Below, piece by piece: positions 58,382-64,000 of a DNA stretch of 64,000 bases. Origin of the DNA: Microvirga guangxiensis (lineage in GTDB: Bacteria > Pseudomonadota > Alphaproteobacteria > Rhizobiales > Beijerinckiaceae); NCBI RefSeq assembly GCF_900102135.1, contig NZ_FMVJ01000002.1:124001-188000 (forward strand), written 5' to 3'. Under the pieces are notes generated by a model. The model saw only the letters and a program-made list of their open reading frames with translations, was not told where the DNA came from and searched no databases. A program made the position numbers and the translations under genes. Position 1 is the first letter of the stretch. Each line of letters begins with the position of its first letter.

Positions 58382-58585
58382 ATGCAGAACATGTTCCACA
58401 TCGGCCAACTTGTCAGGTTCGCCCACCCGTCAGCAGGTTCCGCGGACCATCGGATCTATTGCGTCGTCTGCCTGGTTGACCAGGATCATGGCGAACGGCT
58501 CTACCGCATCAAGAACACGGTTGGCATCGAGCGGTTGGTCAAAGGCGACGAGATCGAGCCTGCCGCTCTCACGGCTGTGCCATAA
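58382..58585 (+). CDS. Small conserved hypothetical protein
   Basis: A 67-residue cytosolic protein. FHIGQLVRFAHPSAGSADHR is followed by IYCVVCLVDQDHGERLYRIK and IERLVKGDEIEP. The order G-Q-L-V-R ... G-E-R-x-Y-R-I-K ... E-R-L-V resembles a widespread group of short alphaproteobacterial proteins, likely SH3-like barrels; function unknown. GGAGG stands 6 bases before the ATG. A GTG 12 bases upstream is the other possible start. Confidence 0.65.
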   Translation: MQNMFHIGQLVRFAHPSAGSADHRIYCVVCLVDQDHGERLYRIKNTVGIERLVKGDEIEPAALTAVP

Positions 58586-58823
58586 GCGCTGAATCAGGCC
58601 TGTGCCCCTGCCCCGAAAGCGGTCGGCGGGATATTAGCCCATGGTATGGGTGAGCCGCCCTTGCCGATGCCGGAGGGGCACGACAGAATACCTCCCATAA
58701 AGCTCGCAAGAGCATCCGGCGACAGACCGGCAAGAACAGCGCGGCACCTCAAACCGCCGCGCCAGAGGAAACGAGGCCAACCCGCATGCTTGAAACCATG
58801 CGGTGTCCAGGGAGGAGACGTCG

Positions 58824-60806
58824 GTGACGGCGGCTGCGGACTCGCGCGAAGATACGTTCCCTAAATTGCTGGCGCGGAATGCACGCATCCGCCCTGCCCG
58901 CACCGCGTTCCGCCACAAGGATCTCGGCATCTGGCAATCCTGGACGTGGAAGGAAGTCCACGACATCGTCCGCGCCTATGCGGCGGGCCTTGAGGCGCTC
59001 GGCCTCAAACGCGGCAGCAAGATCGCCGTCATCGGCTATAACCGCCCCTATCTCTATTGGACCATCACCGCCGCCCAATGGCTCGGCGCGATCCCCATTC
59101 CGGTTTATGCGGATTCCGTCGCCGAAGAGATGGCCTATGTGCTCAGCCATGCCGAGGTGACTCACGCTGCGGTTCAGGATCAGGAGCAGGTGGACAAGCT
59201 TCTCACCGTCTCCGACCAGCTCCCGAAGCTGGAGCATGTGCTCTACGACGAAGAGAAGGGCCTGCGGGACTACGACCATAGCCGCCTGCACTCCATCGCT
59301 TCCGTTGTCGAGGAAGGACGCGCGCGACTGGCGGATGGGGGAGAGGCCGCGAAGATCGAGAACGAATTGCAGACCGGCAAGGGCTCCGATCTCGCGATTA
59401 TTCTCTATACATCCGGCACGACGGGACGCCCGAAAGGCGTCATGCTCACCTCCGACGCGGTGATCGCGGCCGCGCGGATCGGCTGCGACTTCGACAATCT
59501 CAACGAGAGCGACGAAATCATGGCCTACCTGCCCATCGCATGGGTGGGCGATCACATCTTCTCCTATGCACAGGCCTTCCTTGCAGGACTGTGTGTGAAC
59601 TGCCCCGAGAGTCCCGAGACCGTCGCCGAAGATCGGCGGGAGGTCGGCGCGACTTACATCTTCGCCCCGCCGCGCGTGTTCGAGAGCATTCTCACGCTCA
59701 CCATGGTGCGTATCGAAGATGCGAGCGCGCTGAAGCGGCGCATGTTCCACTACTTCATCAAGCACGCCAACAAGGTGGGCGAGAAGATCCTCAACAAGGA
59801 GCCCGGCGTCGGCGCGTGGGACCGCCTGCTCTGGCAGATTGGCAACGTGCTCGTCTACGCGCCCCTGCGCAACCGCTTCGGCATGACGCGCGTGAAGGTG
59901 GGATACACCGCGGGCGAGGCCATCGGCCCCGAGATCTTCCGCTTCTACCGTTCCATCGGCGTCAACCTGAAACAGCTCTACGGCCAGACGGAGGCCTCCG
60001 TCTACATCACCATGCAGCCGGACGGCGAGATCCGCGCGGATACCGTGGGCCGCCCTGCCCCCGAAGTAGAGATCCGCATCGCTGAGAACGGCGAGGTGCT
60101 CTACCGCTCGCCCGGCGTTTTCATCGGCTATTACAAGGACGACGAGAAGACCGCCGAAACAAAGACGCCGGACGGCTTCGTGCATTCGGGCGATGCGGGT
60201 TTCTTCGACGCCAATGGGCATCTGAAGATCATCGACCGTGCCAAGGACGTAGGCAAGATGCGCGACGGTGCGCTCTTCCCGCCGAAATATGTCGAGAACA
60301 AGCTGAAGTTCTATCCCAACATCAAAGAGGCGGTCTGCTTCGGCGACGGGCGGGATTACGTCTCCACCTTCATCAACATCGACCTCGTGGCCGTGAGCAA
60401 CTGGGCCGAGCGCAACGGCGTCACCTACGCTTCCTATCAGGAGCTTGCAGGCCACCCCCGCGTGTATGAGATGATCGAGAAGCACGTGGACGAGGTGAAC
60501 CGCTCGCTTGCATCCGAGCCGCTCATGGGCGGTGCGCAGATCAAGCGCTTCCTCATCCTGCACAAGGAACTCGACGCCGACGACGGCGAGCTGACCCGAA
60601 CCCAGAAGGTGCGCCGCGGCTTCATCGCCGAGCGTTACGCGCCGCTGATCGAGGCGCTCTACGACGGTTCGCCCGAGGCCGACATTTCCACGGAAGTCAC
60701 CTTCGAAGACGGGCGCAAAGGCGTGATCTCCGCTCGCGTGAAGATCAGGGACATGAAGCTCTATCCCATTGATAAGACTACTCTCATCCCGGAGGCCGCC
60801 GAATGA
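58824..60806 (+). CDS. AMP-dependent acyl-CoA synthetase (long-chain type)
   Basis: Activates a carboxylic acid to its CoA thioester via an acyl-adenylate. The ATP loop is LYTSGTTGRPKGVMLT (about 194-209). Further family motifs are YGQTEASVYITMQPDG and HSGDAGFFDANGHLKIIDRA. The linker Lys region is DGALFPPKYVENKL, in place of the more usual G-E-x-I-x-P. At 660 residues it has the long-chain FadD-like/FAA-type size. The GTG start with GGGAGGAG 7 bases upstream is preferred over an earlier in-frame GTG. Stop overlaps the next ABC gene (ATGA), so the enzyme is made together with a transporter, implying it activates the transported acid. Confidence 0.9.
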   Translation: MTAAADSREDTFPKLLARNARIRPARTAFRHKDLGIWQSWTWKEVHDIVRAYAAGLEALGLKRGSKIAVIGYNRPYLYWTITAAQWLGAIPIPVYADSVAEEMAYVLSHAEVTHAAVQDQEQVDKLLTVSDQLPKLEHVLYDEEKGLRDYDHSRLHSIASVVEEGRARLADGGEAAKIENELQTGKGSDLAIILYTSGTTGRPKGVMLTSDAVIAAARIGCDFDNLNESDEIMAYLPIAWVGDHIFSYAQAFLAGLCVNCPESPETVAEDRREVGATYIFAPPRVFESILTLTMVRIEDASALKRRMFHYFIKHANKVGEKILNKEPGVGAWDRLLWQIGNVLVYAPLRNRFGMTRVKVGYTAGEAIGPEIFRFYRSIGVNLKQLYGQTEASVYITMQPDGEIRADTVGRPAPEVEIRIAENGEVLYRSPGVFIGYYKDDEKTAETKTPDGFVHSGDAGFFDANGHLKIIDRAKDVGKMRDGALFPPKYVENKLKFYPNIKEAVCFGDGRDYVSTFINIDLVAVSNWAERNGVTYASYQELAGHPRVYEMIEKHVDEVNRSLASEPLMGGAQIKRFLILHKELDADDGELTRTQKVRRGFIAERYAPLIEALYDGSPEADISTEVTFEDGRKGVISARVKIRDMKLYPIDKTTLIPEAAE

Positions 60807-61603
60807 GAGCGCCCGATCATCCCGTCATGTCGAAAGGCGACGTGCTGCTCGCCGTCGAGAACGTCTCGCTGGGCTTCGGCGGCGTGAAGGCGCTGACCGA
60901 CGTATCCTTCGACATCCGCAAGAGCGAAATCCGCGCCATCATCGGCCCGAACGGCGCTGGGAAGACCTCGATGCTCAACTGCATCAACGGCTTCTATTAT
61001 CCGACGGAAGGCCGCATCACCTTCAAAGGCGTCAAGCGCCCGAAGATGCGCCCCTATGAGGCCGCCCGCGGCGGCATCGCCCGCACCTTCCAGAACGTCG
61101 CGCTCTTCAAGAGCATGTCGACGCTGGACAACATCATGGCGGGCCGCTCCATCAGGATGAACTCCAGCTTCTTCTGGCAGCTCTTCCGCCACGGCCCGGC
61201 CATGAAGGAAGAAGTGGAGCACCGGAAGTTCGTGGAGGAGATCATCGACTTCCTCGAAATCCAGCACATTCGAAAGACTCCCGTGGGCCGCCTGCCCTAC
61301 GGCTTGCAGAAGCGGGTGGAGCTCGGCCGCGCGCTCGCCATGGAGCCGGACCTGCTGCTCCTCGATGAACCGATGGCCGGCATGAACCTCGAGGAGAAGG
61401 AGGACATGTCCCGCTTCATCCTGGAAGTGAACCAGCAATACGGCACCACCATCGCGCTGATCGAGCACGACATGGGCGTGGTGATGGACCTCTCGGACCG
61501 CGTGGTGGTGCTGGAATACGGCCGCAAGATCGCCGACGGCACGCCCGATGAAGTGAAGCGCGACCAGCGCGTGATCGACGCCTATCTCGGCGTGGCGCAT
61601 TGA
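60803..61603 (+). CDS. ABC transporter ATP-binding protein, LivG type
   Basis: A 266-residue ATPase of the branched-chain amino acid-type family. Walker A is GPNGAGKT (48-55); signature LPYGLQKRVELGRAL replaces LSGGQ in the way typical of LivG; Walker B is LLLLDEPMAGM; switch His in ALIEHDMGVVMDLSDR. TOP of the chain (LGFGGVKALTDVSF) is typical. Overlaps the ligase gene by ATGA. LivF-type partner must lie beyond the window. Confidence 0.92.
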   Translation: MRAPDHPVMSKGDVLLAVENVSLGFGGVKALTDVSFDIRKSEIRAIIGPNGAGKTSMLNCINGFYYPTEGRITFKGVKRPKMRPYEAARGGIARTFQNVALFKSMSTLDNIMAGRSIRMNSSFFWQLFRHGPAMKEEVEHRKFVEEIIDFLEIQHIRKTPVGRLPYGLQKRVELGRALAMEPDLLLLDEPMAGMNLEEKEDMSRFILEVNQQYGTTIALIEHDMGVVMDLSDRVVVLEYGRKIADGTPDEVKRDQRVIDAYLGVAH

Positions 61604-61614
61604 GGGGCTGATCG

Positions 61615-62571
61615 ATGGACATTCTCTACAAGGTCTTCGTCGAGCCGTTCCTTTTCATGGGCGAAGCGCCGGACCTTCTCATTCAGACCCTCTGGGAAGG
61701 CCTCGTCTCCGGGGTGCTCTATGCGCTCATTGCGCTGGGCTTCGTGCTGATCTTCAAGGCCTCGGGCGTGTTCAACTTCGCGCAAGGCATTATGGTCGTG
61801 TTCGCGGCCCTGATCCTCGTCGGCCTTTACGAGAAAGGCGTTCCCGCTTTCTTGGCGCTGATCCTCGCCGCCGTCGCGATGCTGGTCCTCGCCATCGTTG
61901 TGGAGCGTGTGGTGCTGCGCCCCCTTGTGAACCAGCCCGACATCATCCTCTTCATGGCCACCTTCGGCCTTACCTATTTCCTCATCGGCTTCGGCGAGCT
62001 GATCTTCGGCGGCAATCCGCGCGAGATGATCACGGATGCGCTTCTCCTGCCGCAGGGCACGACGGAGCTCGACGCCTTCGGCGGCTCCATCCGCCTGCAG
62101 CATCTCGATATCGCCGCGGCCATTATCGCGTCCATCATGATCGGCATCCTCGCGGTGTTCTTCTCCAAGACGCGCATCGGACGCGCCTTGCGCGCGGTGG
62201 CGGACAGCCACAAGGCCGCGCTCTCGGTCGGCATCTCGCTCAACCAGATCTGGGTGATCGTGTGGTTCGCCGCGGGCCTCGTCGCCCTCGTGGCGGGCAT
62301 CATGTGGGGCGCGCGCTCGGGCGTATCCTTTTCGCTCCAGATCATCGCCCTGAAAGCTCTGCCCGTCCTCATTCTCGGCGGCTTCACCTCGATTCCAGGC
62401 GCGATCATCGGCGGGCTCATCATCGGCGTGGGCGAGAAGCTCGGCGAGTTCTATTGGGGCCCGCTGGTCGGCGGCGGCATCGAGACCTGGCTTGCTTATG
62501 TCATCGCCCTCCTCTTCCTGCTCTACAGGCCGCAGGGCTTGTTCGGCGAGAAGATCATCGAACGGATTTAA
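61615..62571 (+). CDS. ABC transporter permease, LivH type
   Basis: A 318-residue inner-membrane permease with about eight helices: LVSGVLYALIALGFVLIFKAS near the N-terminus, then FAALILVGLYEK, and the loop GRALRAVADSHKAALSVGIS that contacts the ATPase. ALPVLILGGFTSIPGAIIGG and FLLYRPQGLFGEKIIERI are family C-terminal marks. GAGGGGC is the ribosome site. Works with the following LivM-type permease. Confidence 0.92.
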   Translation: MDILYKVFVEPFLFMGEAPDLLIQTLWEGLVSGVLYALIALGFVLIFKASGVFNFAQGIMVVFAALILVGLYEKGVPAFLALILAAVAMLVLAIVVERVVLRPLVNQPDIILFMATFGLTYFLIGFGELIFGGNPREMITDALLLPQGTTELDAFGGSIRLQHLDIAAAIIASIMIGILAVFFSKTRIGRALRAVADSHKAALSVGISLNQIWVIVWFAAGLVALVAGIMWGARSGVSFSLQIIALKALPVLILGGFTSIPGAIIGGLIIGVGEKLGEFYWGPLVGGGIETWLAYVIALLFLLYRPQGLFGEKIIERI

Positions 62572-62583
62572 GGGAGTTCTGAC

Positions 62584-63669
62584 GTGCTCTACCGCGAAGC
62601 CGGTCAATTCAAGACGAATTACGTCAGCGATTCCGCGATCTTTCCTTTGCGCCAGGACAGGATCGGCCTCGGCCTCATCATCCTGGCCGCCTATGCGCTC
62701 GCCTTCCTGGGCAACAGCTTCCTGCTGCAAGCGGTGATGATCCCGTTTCTGGTGTTCTCGCTCGCCTCCATCGGGCTCAACATCCTCACTGGCTATACCG
62801 GCCTTCTGTCGCTGGGAACCGGCGCGTTCATGGGTGTGGGCGCATATGCCTGCTACAAGCTGATGACGGCCTTTCCGGATGTGAACGTGATCATCTGGAT
62901 CTTCGTGTCCGGCTTCTTCTCCGCCGCCATCGGCGCCTTGTTCGGCCTGCCCTCGCTTCGCATCAAGGGCTTCTACCTCGCCGTGGCAACGCTTGCCGCG
63001 CAGTTCTTCCTGCAATGGTGCTTCATCCGTATTCCGTGGCTCGTGAACTACAACGTCTCAGGCGCTCTCGACGCGCCTTTGCGCACCCTCTTCGGCATTC
63101 CGATCATGGGGCCGAACGCCACGCCGCAGACGCGCTACCTGCTGGTGCTCACCATCGTCATCGTGCTCACCTGGCTTGCCTCCAACCTCGTCCACGGCCG
63201 CATCGGGCGCATGTGGATCGCGATCCGCGACATGGATCTCGCGGCGGAGCTCATGGGCATCCGCCCGTTGCAGACCAAGCTCCTGGCCTTTGCCGTCTCG
63301 TCCTATTACTGCGGCGTTGCGGGCGCGCTTCTCGTGTTCATGTGGTACGGCGGCGCGGAATACGACGTGTTCAACATCAACCAGTCCTTCTTCATCCTCT
63401 TCATGGTGATCATCGGCGGATTGGGCAGCCTCATCGGTTCGTTCTTCGGCGCGGCCCTCATCTTCATCCTGCCCATCGTTCTCGGCATCGTCCTGCCGGC
63501 GGTCCTGTCGCCCTTCGGAATCTCGGTCGGGTCCGACGTCATCGAACACCTGCGCTTCATGATCGTGGGCGCGCTCATCATCTTTTTCCTGATCGTGGAA
63601 CCGCACGGCCTCGCGCGGCTCTGGCAGATCGGCAAGCAGAAGCTCCTGGTCTGGCCGTTCCCCTACTGA
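62584..63669 (+). CDS. ABC transporter permease, LivM type
   Basis: A 361-residue permease. The N-terminal extension (about 35 residues) precedes the first helix LGLIILAAYALAFLGNSF. NILTGYTGLLSLGTGAFMGV and FGLPSLRIKGFYLAVATLA are typical of LivM; the ATPase-contact loop is RMWIAIRDMDLAAELMGIRP. Ends with IFFLIVEPHGLARLWQ. GTG start with AAGGGAG at about 9 bases. Confidence 0.92.
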   Translation: MLYREAGQFKTNYVSDSAIFPLRQDRIGLGLIILAAYALAFLGNSFLLQAVMIPFLVFSLASIGLNILTGYTGLLSLGTGAFMGVGAYACYKLMTAFPDVNVIIWIFVSGFFSAAIGALFGLPSLRIKGFYLAVATLAAQFFLQWCFIRIPWLVNYNVSGALDAPLRTLFGIPIMGPNATPQTRYLLVLTIVIVLTWLASNLVHGRIGRMWIAIRDMDLAAELMGIRPLQTKLLAFAVSSYYCGVAGALLVFMWYGGAEYDVFNINQSFFILFMVIIGGLGSLIGSFFGAALIFILPIVLGIVLPAVLSPFGISVGSDVIEHLRFMIVGALIIFFLIVEPHGLARLWQIGKQKLLVWPFPY

Positions 63670-63739
63670 CGGCTGGCTCAAAGGAGACGGGAACTCAACA
63701 AAACCGGCTCAGCCGGACCAACAACGGGAGGAAACGAGA

Positions 63740-64000
63740 ATGTCGTTTCGCAAAATGAGCCTCGGACTGGCCGCCGCAACCATGCTCGCCGGCACAGCAC
63801 TGCCTGCCTTCGCGCAGGATTCCATCTACGTCCCCCTCTTCACCTACCGCACAGGCGCTTTCGCGGGCTCCGGCACCTACATTGCCGACGGCATGCACGA
63901 CTACCTGCAGATGCTGAACCAGCGCGACGGCGGCATCGGCGGCGTGAAGCTCGTCATCGAGGAATGCGAGACCGGCTACGACACCAAGAAGGGCGTCGAG
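63740..64000 (+). CDS. ABC transporter substrate-binding protein (partial, 5' end)
   Basis: The first 87 codons of a periplasmic receptor. Signal peptide MSFRKMSLGLAAATMLAGTA ending in PAFA, then DSIYVPLFTYRTGAFAGSGT, followed by ADGMHDYLQMLNQRDGGIGG, the typical opening of type I (Leu/Ile/Val-fold) receptors. GGGAGGA is the ribosome site. It belongs to the operon of ligase, LivG-, LivH- and LivM-type genes, so the ligand is probably a carboxylic acid that the ligase converts to a CoA ester; the ligand is not shown by sequence. Confidence 0.92.
   Translation, partial: MSFRKMSLGLAAATMLAGTALPAFAQDSIYVPLFTYRTGAFAGSGTYIADGMHDYLQMLNQRDGGIGGVKLVIEECETGYDTKKGVE

Noticed and set aside
58749..60563. 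Minus-strand open frame of about 600 codons opposite the acyl-CoA ligase
   Set aside because: The sense strand carries intact ATP-binding and adenylation motifs; the antisense frame is a low-information shadow.

Overview
The window is GC-rich chromosomal DNA from an alphaproteobacterium, most likely Hyphomicrobiales (Rhizobiales). The Methylobacterium/Microvirga/Bosea side of that order is my inference, drawn from the gene order aspS-rnd-ppx-ppk1-hdaA-perM-like-pgsA-like-purM-purN, the GatCAB amidotransferase, the trehalose-type ABC operon, the form II cox cluster, and the many short palindromic repeats between genes. No phage, plasmid, transposase, integrase or CRISPR array is visible. I saw no complete large novel system; the least explained items are several very small genes, a candidate small RNA and a probable sigma-factor promoter pair.

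Layout. 0-5.5 kb: malic enzyme (maeB) and aspartyl-tRNA synthetase (aspS) on the minus strand, then about 1 kb without a gene that holds repeats and a GC-rich block of unknown nature. 5.5-16 kb: a WYL-like small protein, a 31-codon gene encoding FPK hexapeptide repeats, ribonuclease D, a minus-strand polyphosphate/replication-control run (ppx, ppk1, hdaA, AI-2E family transporter, CDP-alcohol phosphatidyltransferase), and divergent purMN. 16-32 kb: mostly household and stress genes (molybdopterin oxidoreductase, ndk, two glutathione transferases, two GNAT acetyltransferases, a class III adenylyl cyclase, gatB, gatCA, small exported or membrane proteins, a metallo-beta-lactamase-fold hydrolase). 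32-37 kb: thuEFGK-like sugar ABC operon, ruvX and tRNA-Gln(CUG). 37-46 kb: a BCCT osmolyte transporter; an exported protein/cupredoxin pair; an ECF sigma factor; a fasciclin protein; a two-component pair; a VWA-like protein and a membrane-anchored J-domain protein. 45.7-55.9 kb: a molybdenum-hydroxylase locus, with maturation genes (mocA-like, MoeA-like, split XdhC) on the minus strand and an IscU-like gene plus coxG-S-L-M-D-E on the plus strand. 56-58.6 kb: small membrane, secreted and cytosolic proteins and an orphan terminator. 58.8-64 kb: an operon of an acyl-CoA ligase with a branched-chain-amino-acid-type ABC transporter, cut by the window edge.

How genes work together. GatCAB with tRNA-Gln fits the indirect Glu-to-Gln-tRNA route used where GlnRS is absent. 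Ppk1 and Ppx make and degrade polyphosphate and are translationally chained to HdaA. The cox genes encode a SLM-order molybdenum hydroxylase with the AYRGAGR active-site loop of form II enzymes rather than true CO dehydrogenase, and the minus-strand neighbours would make and insert its molybdenum cofactor. The ECF sigma gene and the exported protein/cupredoxin pair share an identical GGGAACCTTT element with matching spacing to a YATCYAATG box, which suggests one regulon.

Limits: everything was read by eye; family names rest on recognised motifs, and start sites were chosen from ribosome binding sites and overlaps.
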